From: a virus
Length of the DNA: 33,109 bases
IMG/VR virus record: IMGVR_UViG_3300021404_000032
Span: 1 to 33,109 of that record
Reading direction: 5' to 3' (one strand)
The notes under the pieces were generated by a model. It made no database searches and had not been told where the DNA came from. It was given only the letters and a program-made list of their open reading frames with translations. Shown here in pieces: positions 12,124 to 19,245 of the stretch; position 1 is the first letter of the stretch, and the number at the start of each line of letters is the position of its first letter. A program made the position numbers and the translations under genes.

Positions 12124-13083
12124 GTGGAACTTAGCAAGACGATGACGAGGGTGCGAGCCCTCATCGCGAAGGCCGAGAACCTTGAGTCTCTGGGCGACCC
12201 TGAGAGCATGAACGAGGCCAGCAGCTGCCGCGCGAAGGCGAACGAGATGATGGACCGGTACGGCCTTGAGGAGTGGGAGCTTCTGAAGGATGCCCCGACC
12301 GGATTCAAGCCAACCCGGATCAAGGTAGACATCGGAGAGGCCGGCAACCCGTTCCTGTCCGAGACGTCTACACTCGTGAATGTGGTCGCGACCTTCTGTA
12401 AGTGCTCGTCCGTGTGGATGAAGGGCTCCGGCTACAAAAACGTCCGCGAAGAGTACTGCTACGTGTACGGGTACGAGAGCGACCTGCGGTACTTCGAGCT
12501 GCTGTTCACCACGATCTACCTCCACATGGCAGAAACGATCTTCCCCAAGCCAGACCCCAATCAGTCGCTAGGCGAGAACGCTTACGAGCTTCACAACGCC
12601 GGACTCAACTGGTTCGACATCGCGCAGGCGTACGGCTGGGAGCAGACCGATAGCTGGATGGGCGAGCCCAAGCTCATGTACCGTAACCGGGCGACCGGCG
12701 AGCGCGCCTCATGGGGCAAGAGCATCGGCCGGATCAAGTCAGCTTACACCGCCGAGATCAAGGCTCGCGGCGAGGACGCGCTGCGCATTCCTCCGTCCGG
12801 CTCCGAGAACTTCCGCCGCAACGCGGTTCAGGGTTACCTCCACCGGATCGCTCAGCGGCTCCGGGAGATCACCGGCAAGCGCGGCACGGGTATGGAGCTA
12901 GTCCTCGCGGACAAGTCCCAGAATATCCGCGCGATGATCGATAGCGACTTCGACAAGGTCCGGATGGAGCGGAACAAGGATGTCAAGTACAACGCTGCGG
13001 CTTACCGGCGAGGCGTCAACCACGCCAACACGGCGAGCCTTCAGCCGGAGGCATCCGCCGCTCCGCGCGGCCAGCTAAACTAG
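12124..13083 (+). CDS. DUF2786-domain protein
   Basis: This 319-residue protein starts at the GTG at 12124, chosen because it follows the conserved leader. Residues 8-45 match the DUF2786 signature: RALIAKAENLESLGDPESM, then NEASSCRAKANEMMDRYGLE. This helical domain is common in actinobacterial, phage and plasmid proteins. The rest is a larger helical domain with FCKCSSVWMKG and a paired-helix C-terminus (RKVRMERNKDVKYNAAAYRRG type). The biochemical role of the family is not established. It is a single-gene unit closed by a 13-bp terminator stem. Confidence 0.75.
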   Translation: MELSKTMTRVRALIAKAENLESLGDPESMNEASSCRAKANEMMDRYGLEEWELLKDAPTGFKPTRIKVDIGEAGNPFLSETSTLVNVVATFCKCSSVWMKGSGYKNVREEYCYVYGYESDLRYFELLFTTIYLHMAETIFPKPDPNQSLGENAYELHNAGLNWFDIAQAYGWEQTDSWMGEPKLMYRNRATGERASWGKSIGRIKSAYTAEIKARGEDALRIPPSGSENFRRNAVQGYLHRIAQRLREITGKRGTGMELVLADKSQNIRAMIDSDFDKVRMERNKDVKYNAAAYRRGVNHANTASLQPEASAAPRGQLN

Positions 13084-13089
13084 TAGACC

Positions 13090-13130
13090 GGAGCCCGGCT
13101 GGTCCACACCGTCGCCAGCCGGGCTCCCCT
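13090..13130 (+). terminator. Strong terminator
   Basis: GGAGCCCGGCTGG (13090-13102) and CCAGCCGGGCTCC (13115-13127) form a perfect 13-bp stem with a 12-base loop, followed by CCTAACG rather than a T run. It separates the cassette units from the next operon. Confidence 0.7.
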
Positions 13131-13146
13131 AACGTAAGGACCAGTC

Positions 13147-13380
13147 ATGAGGTATAAGATCCGAGAGCCGGCTGACGATTTTGCCGTGGTAGAGATCGCA
13201 GGCGTTGACGTTCGTGTGGGTATCGAATTCGGCACAATCGTCATCGATATCGGCCAGACGGAACGCAAGAAACTAGACCGCGATGTGCTACTGCTAGACG
13301 CGGACGGCGACTGCCGTGTCCGCGTCACCAAGCGCGGATTCGACGTCATCGGATTCGACCTCAGGGCGAGGACGCCATGA
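13147..13380 (+). CDS. Small beta-rich protein, function unknown
   Basis: This 77-residue protein is built of alternating hydrophobic strands (FAVVEIAGVDVRVGIEFGTI; VIDIG; RVRVTKRGFDVIGFDL) and looks like a small beta barrel. AAGGA upstream serves as ribosome binding site. It overlaps the next gene in ATGA, beginning an overlapping series that continues to about 14080. Confidence 0.7.
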   Translation: MRYKIREPADDFAVVEIAGVDVRVGIEFGTIVIDIGQTERKKLDRDVLLLDADGDCRVRVTKRGFDVIGFDLRARTP

Positions 13381-13571
13381 CCGGGTACGCTCCGGGCGAT
13401 CCGGAGCGGAAGGCGAAAGAGCTTCGCGCCGCCATCAACGACAAGACGATGACCGAGGCCGATGCAATCGATGCGCTTGCTACATGGGCGGAAGAGGTCG
13501 GACTCAACATCACAAGACAAGGCGCAGCATCGATCATCCATCCCCACTCACTGCCCAAGGACCCGAGGTGA
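13377..13571 (+). CDS. Small helical protein, function unknown
   Basis: This 64-residue protein consists of helices (ERKAKELRAAIND; TEADAIDALATWAEEVGLN) with the ending HPHSLPKDPR. The ATGA overlap with the gene before it and a GTGA overlap with the gene after it support translation. Confidence 0.65.
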   Translation: MTGYAPGDPERKAKELRAAINDKTMTEADAIDALATWAEEVGLNITRQGAASIIHPHSLPKDPR

Positions 13572-13909
13572 AGCGGCGGCTCGCGTGGGCGTGGACAGTC
13601 CTGATCGGGCTAGCCATCCTTGCGGTCATCGTGCTAACGCCGTTTCAGCCCTGGACCTGGCATACGCTTGAAAGCTCCGGTCGTGCTATCGCTGCCGGCA
13701 TTGCCGTGATGACCCCATCCGTCCAGTACCTCCGGAGGACCCCAGCCGACCGGCGCAAGATCCGCGAGCTTCGCGATACCGACCGGAAGCTAGACGCAAT
13801 CGAGAGAGAGAGCAGTCATGAACGACGCCCACGACAACGGAGCCGACGACAAGGCCAGGCTCCGGAAGTTCAACACCGACAACGCCATCCAGGCCTTCCA
13901 GACTCTTGA
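13568..13909 (+). CDS. Single-pass membrane protein with long 3' overlap
   Basis: This 113-residue frame starts at a GTG in a GTGA overlap. Residues 5-25 (LAWAWTVLIGLAILAVIVL) form a membrane helix, and a second weaker hydrophobic segment (SGRAIAAGIAVMTPSVQYL) follows, then a charged helix (RRKIRELRDTDRKLDAIE). After the next start at 13818 the frame stays open for 92 more bases and codes for an Arg/Gln/His-rich tail that looks like a shadow of the other gene. Either the overlap is real or a stop codon has been lost here. Confidence 0.6.
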   Translation: MKRRLAWAWTVLIGLAILAVIVLTPFQPWTWHTLESSGRAIAAGIAVMTPSVQYLRRTPADRRKIRELRDTDRKLDAIERESSHERRPRQRSRRQGQAPEVQHRQRHPGLPDS

Positions 13910-14081
13910 GAAAGCTCGCCTCCGGCTTGACGAGGCCGAGTACCAGCTTGAGAAGACTATCGGTATGGGCATCGACAAGGAACGGTATGACGAGCAGGCG
14001 GAAGACATCCTCAAAGAGTACAAGCGCAAGCGCTGGGGAGCGGTGAAGGCCGGGAAACTTCCGCGCGGTAAGGTAGCGTAA
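13818..14081 (+). CDS. Coiled-coil protein, function unknown
   Basis: This 87-residue, highly charged and almost fully helical protein has heptad patterning through AIQAFQTLEKARLRLDEAEY and KERYDEQAEDILKEYKRKRW. AGAGAGAGCAGTC before the ATG provides GAGAG as ribosome binding site. It ends the overlapping series; the next gene has its own promoter. Confidence 0.65.
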   Translation: MNDAHDNGADDKARLRKFNTDNAIQAFQTLEKARLRLDEAEYQLEKTIGMGIDKERYDEQAEDILKEYKRKRWGAVKAGKLPRGKVA

Positions 14082-14096
14082 TTGCTGCAGGTGGAG

Positions 14097-14151
14097 TAGA
14101 CTTAGTTCTGTGAGGCCGCGAACGAACCGGCCCGGAACGAAAGGCGAGAAG
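14097..14151 (+). promoter_or_regulatory. Promoter -10 and leader G
   Basis: TAGACT at 14097-14102 is followed by a leader that ends in GGAACGAAAGGCGAGAAG before the ATG at 14152. GCGAACGAACCGGCCCGGAA in between differs from the compact leaders. No clear -35 box. Confidence 0.5.
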
Positions 14152-14706
14152 ATGAAGTGTGGTAAAGGCCACGACCACGAGACCGTAGACGATGTCAAGG
14201 CTTGCTACGGCGTGTGTGCGTCGGATGCTGAATCGGCAGTCCGTCCGAACAAGTACGCCGGACCTTGCTACCGCTGTGGTAGCCGGGTAGAGGCGATGGC
14301 CGGCGCTATCGAGCGCGGCGAGCGCGGATGGACCGCGAGGCACCTTGACGGTAAGTGCCCGGCTCCGCAGAAGACTTCCCCCAAGCGGCACGACTACTCC
14401 GTGATAGCTCCCGGCTACTACGCGACCGTATCCGCGACCGGTGGGAATGATTATGACTTCTGGTTCATCAAGGCCGGACGGAAGCCCGGATACCGGTTCG
14501 TCAAGCGCTATCTCGGTGGGCAGGGCCCAATCATGATTACGGCAGCGGAAGCGCTCCGGGCTCTTGACGAGATCATCGCGGAAGGCGTCGACAAGTGCGG
14601 AGACCGGTTCGCGGATGAACTGGAGAAGTGCCGTGACTGCGGCCTTCCGCTGACCGACGAGACCAGCCGTCGCGAGCGGCGCGGCCCGGTCTGCCGGAGC
14701 AAGTGA
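14152..14706 (+). CDS. DUF6011-like zinc-binding protein
   Basis: This 184-residue protein starts at the ATG behind leader G. The N-terminus CGKGHDHETVDDVKACY is a Cys/His finger often seen at the start of actinophage proteins. A second pair CYRCG follows near residue 40. The middle is a beta-rich domain (DYSVIAPGYYATVSATG; DFWFIKAG). The C-terminus CRDCGLPLTDETSRRERRG then PVC matches the DUF6011 signature CxxCgRpLtdp.S...GPvC. This is probably a nucleic-acid-binding protein with two or three zinc sites; its role is unknown. It is followed one base after the stop by the GIY-YIG-like gene. Confidence 0.7.
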   Translation: MKCGKGHDHETVDDVKACYGVCASDAESAVRPNKYAGPCYRCGSRVEAMAGAIERGERGWTARHLDGKCPAPQKTSPKRHDYSVIAPGYYATVSATGGNDYDFWFIKAGRKPGYRFVKRYLGGQGPIMITAAEALRALDEIIAEGVDKCGDRFADELEKCRDCGLPLTDETSRRERRGPVCRSK

Positions 14707-14707
14707 C

Positions 14708-15013
14708 ATGAGCCGGACTGAGGTCGTCTACCTACTCCATTTTGCGGAGCCGATAGGCGACCTCAGCCGTCCTCGTATGTGGGCCCAGCACTACGTGGGT
14801 AGCTACCTAACCGAAGCGCGGCTCATCCACCACCGTGACGGTACGAGCGGCGTGCCGATCGTTGACGAATTCTACCGGCGCGGGATTCCCTTTGTCGTCG
14901 CCCGGACGACTCCTGGCAGTAAGAGGCTAGAGCGACGGATCAAGCGCAACGGGCACTTCCGCGACTACTGCCCCCATTGCGTAGCGAATCCGAGGAAAGG
15001 CATGTGGAGCTGA
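14708..15013 (+). CDS. GIY-YIG-like endonuclease
   Basis: This 101-residue protein has the order of GIY-YIG nucleases. VVYLLHF stands for the first strand, AQHYVGSY for the second with its Tyr and Gly, RLIHHRDG for the catalytic Arg helix, and SKRLERRIK supplies the Glu. It ends with CPHC, a zinc pair. Short proteins of this pattern are widespread in actinophages and plasmids and are thought to nick DNA, but activity has not been shown from sequence. The stop overlaps the next start (TGATG). Confidence 0.65.
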   Translation: MSRTEVVYLLHFAEPIGDLSRPRMWAQHYVGSYLTEARLIHHRDGTSGVPIVDEFYRRGIPFVVARTTPGSKRLERRIKRNGHFRDYCPHCVANPRKGMWS

Positions 15014-15204
15014 TGACCGCTACCGTCCATTTTCTAGAGCACATGCCGAATGCCGTCCGTCTAGTAGTCACAATATACCTGACCGGCTACGCGGTGCGGT
15101 CGATATTCGTGGCCGCGCACGACCACGGGGTAGACTACCCTAATGGGCGAGTCGGCCGGATCTTTATCAAAATATTCCACGGAAGGAACAACCCTCATGC
15201 CTAG
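15013..15204 (+). CDS. Small membrane protein
   Basis: This 63-residue frame overlaps the previous stop by one base. A hydrophobic segment at about 15-32 (VRLVVTIYLTGYAVRSIFVA) may span the membrane, followed by a His/Asp-containing tail. It overlaps the next gene by eight bases. Function unknown. Confidence 0.55.
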   Translation: MTATVHFLEHMPNAVRLVVTIYLTGYAVRSIFVAAHDHGVDYPNGRVGRIFIKIFHGRNNPHA

Positions 15205-15886
15205 CAGCGACGAGGTTCCAACCATTCTCGGCAAGGCTCTCCGGGGCGAGCTGACCGACCGGGAGATTGCCCTCATCGGTCTATCCGACGAGACCAAGCG
15301 CGCGATCACACGACTCATCGAGACGTCGCCCGCGCTAGAGGAAGCTGTCCTGGGCGTTGCGGATCTCTGCTACCGCGACGGCCTGGACGCGGCTAGCCTA
15401 GGCTACGGCGAGCCCCTGCCGGATCTTCCGCTGAAGCTCCCGGAGCCGGAGCCTCCGCTAGCTCCGGCTGGTCCTGCCGCGTACTGCGTCCGGTGCGCCC
15501 GGAGCGGTGTCGGTGTCTGCGACGATTACCCGGACTGCCCTGCCGGAGCCGCTACTTGCCCGGTATGCCACAATCGGCATAATTCGGCCCAGGTAGTCAA
15601 GGTCGGGAAGACCTCCCTCATACCGGGGCACGAGTACATCATCGTCACCAAGACCTCGCTCCAGAAGTACCCGCGCGAATGGCGCATGGGGTATCTCGGC
15701 TACACAGCCGGGCTCCAGTTCTCGGCGCGAGGTCCCGACCGGACCCACAGCGCCCAGTACGGAGGCACGCAGACCATCGACATGGATCAGGTGATCTCCG
15801 TCACCGAAGTCGAGCGCGACGATGTCAAGCGGCACGTCGGCTCCGCAGTCAAGCATGCCCTAGGAAGCGAGGCCGGTCATGAGTAA
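15197..15886 (+). CDS. Protein with central zinc-ribbon cysteines
   Basis: This is a 229-residue protein. The N-terminal 90 residues are helical (ELTDREIALIGLSDETKRAI and ALEEAVLGVADLCYRDGLD). A Pro/Glu/Leu linker follows, then a cysteine cluster CVRCARSGVGVCDDYPDC continuing to CPVC, probably two zinc sites. The C-terminal 90 residues look like a beta barrel (HEYIIVTKTSLQKYP; GYLGYTAGLQF). The ATG at 15197 was preferred over an earlier one at 15143 because it gives the usual short overlap and is preceded by GGAAGGAACA. Function unknown. Confidence 0.7.
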   Translation: MPSSDEVPTILGKALRGELTDREIALIGLSDETKRAITRLIETSPALEEAVLGVADLCYRDGLDAASLGYGEPLPDLPLKLPEPEPPLAPAGPAAYCVRCARSGVGVCDDYPDCPAGAATCPVCHNRHNSAQVVKVGKTSLIPGHEYIIVTKTSLQKYPREWRMGYLGYTAGLQFSARGPDRTHSAQYGGTQTIDMDQVISVTEVERDDVKRHVGSAVKHALGSEAGHE

Positions 15887-16196
15887 GTCCTACCGCGTCG
15901 TGATCGTGCCCGACGAGGAAGCCATTGGCGAATGGGTGGACCGCGAGGATGCCGTCATCATGGACCGGATGGAGCTGATCTTCACGATCGGAAACAAGGC
16001 CGGTGGCAACACAGTGTACCCGCCATTCGACCCACCCAAGTTCACGCCGGAAGCTCTCGCTCAGGACGCGCTTTCGCAGCTCCATCTGCGCCGCTTGATG
16101 AAAGTCTTGTCCGTGGAGCAGCTAGACCAGGCCGCGCTTATCGGGCTCCGTACCGGGCTAGAGATCGAACCACTACCAGAAGGGACAGGCGAATGA
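15879..16196 (+). CDS. Protein of unknown function
   Basis: This 105-residue soluble protein overlaps the gene before by eight bases and the gene after by four (ATGA). The N-terminal half is beta-rich (YRVVIVPDEEAIGEW; MELIFTIGNK), and the C-terminal half is helical (QDALSQLHLRRLMKVLSVEQ). No motif is recognised. Confidence 0.7.
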   Translation: MSKSYRVVIVPDEEAIGEWVDREDAVIMDRMELIFTIGNKAGGNTVYPPFDPPKFTPEALAQDALSQLHLRRLMKVLSVEQLDQAALIGLRTGLEIEPLPEGTGE

Positions 16197-16480
16197 CGGG
16201 ACACAGAACGGAACCCCTCCAGACGGTCACGACCGTCCGCAAGGCAGCCGAGACTCTGGGCTTCAACGTCACAGAGAACCCAGGCCGGAGTAACGGCCAT
16301 CTCACGCTGGACATCACGCGCTCCAGCCGGTACGAATTCGTCGCCAGCTTCCGCCGCAAGGCTACCGGCTACTGGGCCTGGGAATTCGGCTACGATTACC
16401 GGGAGGACCCAACGTTGCGCGTGCACACGATGACGCGCTTCATCGAGCGGCTCCGGTCAGAGGGAAACAGCCATGAGTAA
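16193..16480 (+). CDS. Small protein, function unknown
   Basis: This 95-residue protein has a helix (TVRKAAETLGFNV) followed by strands (HLTLDITRSSRYEFVASFRR; WAWEFGYDYRED) and a final helix. The helix-strand-strand order and basic surface resemble a small nucleic-acid-binding domain, without clear family evidence. ATGA start overlap; eight-base overlap with the next gene. Confidence 0.65.
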   Translation: MTGHRTEPLQTVTTVRKAAETLGFNVTENPGRSNGHLTLDITRSSRYEFVASFRRKATGYWAWEFGYDYREDPTLRVHTMTRFIERLRSEGNSHE

Positions 16481-16637
16481 CCGGACGGCTCCGGCCGAAG
16501 CGCTAACCCTCGCGGTAATCGCCGCACGTGGCGACAAGGACCGCATCATCCTCGTCAGCCCAACGATCATCCTCGTCGTTAACCGACCGGGATTCGATCC
16601 GTACTCCTGGCCCAAGAAAACGTGGAGGAAGCGGTGA
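16473..16637 (+). CDS. Small protein, function unknown
   Basis: This 54-residue frame contains EALTLAVIAARGDKDRIILV and PTIILVVNRPGFDPYSW, with a basic end PKKTWRKR. It looks like a helix plus two strands. It has AGAGGGAAACAG upstream and overlaps the glycosyltransferase start in GTGA. Overlaps on both sides support that it is translated. Confidence 0.55.
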   Translation: MSNRTAPAEALTLAVIAARGDKDRIILVSPTIILVVNRPGFDPYSWPKKTWRKR

Positions 16638-17464
16638 CCCACGGCAGGCCGCGAGGCTCGCACGATCCGGCCGTCTACATACCGACGATGAACCGGTACG
16701 GCAACCTGGAGCGGATCGTTCCGCTCTGGATGGAGCAGGACTTCCGGGTACGCCTCGTTGTCGAGCCGAGCGAGTACGGCGAGCACGCCCGGCTGATTAC
16801 CCGGATGGGATGGACCGGTCTAGGCGTCACGGTCATTCCGGTCCAGTCGCCTCGTCGCGGTATCGGCTACGCCAGGAGGGCTGCAGTTCTACACGCGGAT
16901 CGTACCGGCCGGAAGTCGATCATTATGAGCGACGATGACATGAAGCCTGCGGGCGATATGCTCCCGCTACTCAAGGCCGCAGAAGACTCCGGAGCCCTGG
17001 GCGTGGGAGCCGTACGCGGTATCCACGACTACTTCACCGGAGGCGCGATCTCCCGGACTAGCGGCGTGATCCTGTGTCCTGGCGGATGGGGCTTCCAGCT
17101 ATTCGGCCTCAACATCGCGAACACCGTCCTGCTAGGAAACTTTGACGAGCGGCTCCACTCCTACGGCGAGGACGGCGAGCTAGCCCGACAGGGTATCAAG
17201 GCCGGTATCTTCTGGCGCTCCCACTGCGACGTCAAGTGCGCGCCGATCGGTAAGCGCTACGCCGCAGGAGGTATCAGCACGCGGTTCGCGCGGCCGGAGT
17301 ACCGGACGGACGCCGAGCGCGAATGCCTCAAGATCATCCACGACCGCTGGCCCTACTACACGAACGAGCCGGACAAGCCGCTCCGGGTAGCCTGGCAGCG
17401 TATGCTGGATCACTATATCCCGGACTGGCGCGACCGTTCCGCGCTCCACGGAGGCTCCCTGTGA
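16634..17464 (+). CDS. GT-A-type glycosyltransferase
   Basis: This 276-residue protein starts at the GTG at 16634 with GGAGG five bases upstream. The N-terminus DPAVYIPTMNRYGN and a nucleotide-sugar fold lead to IIMSDDDMKP, where Asp100-102 form the DxD metal/sugar-nucleotide motif. Later motifs GIHDYFTGG and LHSYGEDGELARQGIKAG suit the acceptor side. The pattern resembles the TET-associated glycosyltransferase (TAGT) group of phages, which is thought to glycosylate modified DNA bases. I cannot separate this from other GT-A enzymes without a search. The acceptor may be DNA, a protein or a wall polymer. No hydroxylase or hydroxymethylase for bases was recognised nearby, which weakens the DNA option. 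Confidence 0.7.
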   Translation: MTHGRPRGSHDPAVYIPTMNRYGNLERIVPLWMEQDFRVRLVVEPSEYGEHARLITRMGWTGLGVTVIPVQSPRRGIGYARRAAVLHADRTGRKSIIMSDDDMKPAGDMLPLLKAAEDSGALGVGAVRGIHDYFTGGAISRTSGVILCPGGWGFQLFGLNIANTVLLGNFDERLHSYGEDGELARQGIKAGIFWRSHCDVKCAPIGKRYAAGGISTRFARPEYRTDAERECLKIIHDRWPYYTNEPDKPLRVAWQRMLDHYIPDWRDRSALHGGSL

Positions 17465-17844
17465 ACCGGGCCGAATTCATCCAGCATCTAGAGGACGGAC
17501 TACCGGCGACCGTAGCCGTCCGCGAGATCACCGGACATGTCCCAGTCATCGTCACGATAGCGGAAGGCGATGACGGGATCTTCTACACACGGTATGGCCT
17601 CATGATGGCCGGCCCAGTTATGGCCGCTCTCGTCGTACTCAAGCTCAAGCTCAGCAACGTACCCGTCCGGTACATCGACAGGATCAAGGCTGGAGAGCCA
17701 TGCGGGAAGGTCCTGGAGGGAATGGAGCGAGCCGGGTACGTCATCGACTTTGGCCGCTCTATCAAGTCCAGCGCGCGCCTCCAGTGGGAAGGCGCTATCG
17801 TTGGCGAGGCCGACGAGATATTCACAGAAGGGCTCTTCAAGTGA
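17461..17844 (+). CDS. Protein of unknown function downstream of the glycosyltransferase
   Basis: This 127-residue protein starts at a GTG in a GTGA overlap. It has a short hydrophobic stretch (YGLMMAGPVMAALVVLKLKL) that may be a buried helix rather than a membrane span, and a charged C-terminus. The N-terminal part (FIQHLEDGLPATVAVREITG; VPVIVTIAEGDDGIFY) is an alpha/beta mix. Its overlap with the glycosyltransferase suggests co-expression. Confidence 0.65.
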   Translation: MNRAEFIQHLEDGLPATVAVREITGHVPVIVTIAEGDDGIFYTRYGLMMAGPVMAALVVLKLKLSNVPVRYIDRIKAGEPCGKVLEGMERAGYVIDFGRSIKSSARLQWEGAIVGEADEIFTEGLFK

Positions 17845-18020
17845 ACGAGACTACCGATAGCCCGGAAGAGGCCGAGAGCGGCCCAGAGCCAGCCCAGGAG
17901 CCCACAGCGACGGCCGGAGCGCTTAGAGCCTGGGACGGCGACTGGCCCGCTCCTGAGCCATGCTACCGCTCCGGTCTCGGCTTCATGGTTCACGGCCCCG
18001 GCTGCGAGCATCCGGCGTAG
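17841..18020 (+). CDS. Small acidic protein, function unknown
   Basis: This 59-residue frame has a GTG start in a GTGA overlap. It is acidic and disordered in the first half (SPEEAESGPEPAQEPTATAG), with Cys and His in the end (PCYRSGLGFMVHGPGCEHPA) that may bind a metal. It ends four bases before the endonuclease VII-like gene. Confidence 0.5.
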   Translation: MNETTDSPEEAESGPEPAQEPTATAGALRAWDGDWPAPEPCYRSGLGFMVHGPGCEHPA

Positions 18021-18024
18021 CGCC

Positions 18025-18852
18025 ATGCGCAACCCCAACTGCGACCGATGCGACAACAAGCTATCGAAGCCGAGGCTTGAGGCCGGTAAGCGGAAGTGCT
18101 ACCTGTGCGAGGTCGCGGTGCGCAGGGAACGGAAGCAGAGGGCTCATGACCGGAATATCGAGAGCGGAGATTTCACGGCCGCCGATTACTGGGAGCTTTA
18201 CGAGAAGCAGGGTGGGCGCTGCGCAATATTCTCGTGCCGGGCGAAAGGCAAGTCAAAGTTCCTGGCCGTCGAACACGACCACAAATGCTCCATGGGGCAC
18301 GATCCTAAAGACTGGTGCCGTGTCTGTGTCCGAGGTCTTACCTGTAGCATGCACAATGAATGGATCGGCCGGGCTGGAGATGACCCTGACGTATTCGAGT
18401 CGCTAGCCGTATACCTACTACATCCGCCAGCGAGGGAAATACTAATGGGAAAGATGATCGTCGGTACCGACGTTGAGACAGTCGAGACCCTAAACAAGCA
18501 GTATCAGATACCGGCGAAGCGCGCTCTCAGGATACTCGATATAGCCCGGATGGTTGGGCCGACTCCGACAGCCGTTCCTGACGGCTCAATCATAGTCCGG
18601 TATATCAGGGTACCTCGCTCAGACCGGGTACTGTACGAGATAATCGAGTCAGCTCCCAAGATCAACAGTAGGCTAGCTCTCACCCTGCTGATGGAAGACT
18701 ACGGCCTTAGCGAACGCCGGGCCAAGACGGCCCTCAATGGCGCGTGGAGTAATGGCGAGCGTAGGGTATCGACGCCGGAAGGAATCATCCGCATCGAGTA
18801 CCACGGCCGCAGCGAAGAGGAATATATGTTTTCAATTGAGGAGGCGTCATGA
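18025..18852 (+). CDS. Recombination endonuclease VII-like HNH protein
   Basis: This is a 275-residue protein. The N-terminal 50 residues hold CDRCDNKL and CYLCE zinc pairs. Residues 50-140 match endonuclease VII (T4 gp49 type): YWELYEKQGGRCAIFSC, the FLAVEHDHKCS histidine motif, CVRGLTCSMHNEWIG and ESLAVYLLHPPA. T4 gp49 resolves branched DNA before packaging. Two conserved positions differ from the usual form: CAIFSC in place of CAIC, and SMHNEW in place of xxCN, so zinc binding may be altered. A C-terminal domain of about 130 residues with helix-turn-helix-like segments (YGLSERRAKTALNGAWS) is additional to the usual short form. The start codon lacks a clear ribosome binding site. Confidence 0.75.
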   Translation: MRNPNCDRCDNKLSKPRLEAGKRKCYLCEVAVRRERKQRAHDRNIESGDFTAADYWELYEKQGGRCAIFSCRAKGKSKFLAVEHDHKCSMGHDPKDWCRVCVRGLTCSMHNEWIGRAGDDPDVFESLAVYLLHPPAREILMGKMIVGTDVETVETLNKQYQIPAKRALRILDIARMVGPTPTAVPDGSIIVRYIRVPRSDRVLYEIIESAPKINSRLALTLLMEDYGLSERRAKTALNGAWSNGERRVSTPEGIIRIEYHGRSEEEYMFSIEEAS

Positions 18853-18938
18853 AATTCCCGTGGTACCTGCTATTCCTAGCGATCGCATTCGCGGTCGTCA
18901 TTATCGGGCCGATGGTCGTATTGTCGGTGCATCACTAA
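18849..18938 (+). CDS. Single-helix membrane microprotein
   Basis: This 29-residue frame is almost entirely one membrane helix (WYLLFLAIAFAVVIIGPMVV) between KFP and LSVHH. It starts in an ATGA overlap and ends in a TAATG overlap, with GGAGG seven bases before the ATG. The ribosome binding site and the overlaps on both sides make it likely to be translated. Confidence 0.55.
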   Translation: MKFPWYLLFLAIAFAVVIIGPMVVLSVHH

Positions 18939-19111
18939 TGACAGATGAAGAGATCACGGAGCTAATTGATAAGCTCGCCCGGCCAGTCTTCCTCTTCCGT
19001 ATGGCCCGGCCTCTCGTCGGCGTCAAGCCCGGAGCAGACAAGAGGATGAAGAAAGCGATGGATGAGATGAGGGAGGTACTGGCCGAGTACGAAAGGAAGC
19101 CGAAATGCTGA
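18938..19111 (+). CDS. Small helical protein, function unknown
   Basis: This 57-residue protein has two helices (EEITELIDKLARPVFLFR; KRMKKAMDEMREVLAEYERK) and a basic end. It starts in a TAATG overlap and overlaps the next membrane peptide by seven bases. Confidence 0.55.
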   Translation: MTDEEITELIDKLARPVFLFRMARPLVGVKPGADKRMKKAMDEMREVLAEYERKPKC

Positions 19112-19245
19112 ATAGCTTCCGCGAGTCCTTTTATGACTGGATGGCGCGTAACCGGTTCACTCCGGTCGCGGTGTGGACGATAGCGCTCAGCGCCATTCTC
19201 GTTGCCGTCATCCTCAGCTTCATTCCCTGGAGCAGTCATGGGTAA
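19105..19245 (+). CDS. Single-pass membrane microprotein
   Basis: This 46-residue frame has a charged N-terminal helix (SFRESFYDWMARNRF) followed by a membrane helix (VWTIALSAILVAVILSFI). GAAAGGAAG before the ATG serves as ribosome binding site. It overlaps the next gene by eight bases. Confidence 0.55.
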   Translation: MLNSFRESFYDWMARNRFTPVAVWTIALSAILVAVILSFIPWSSHG

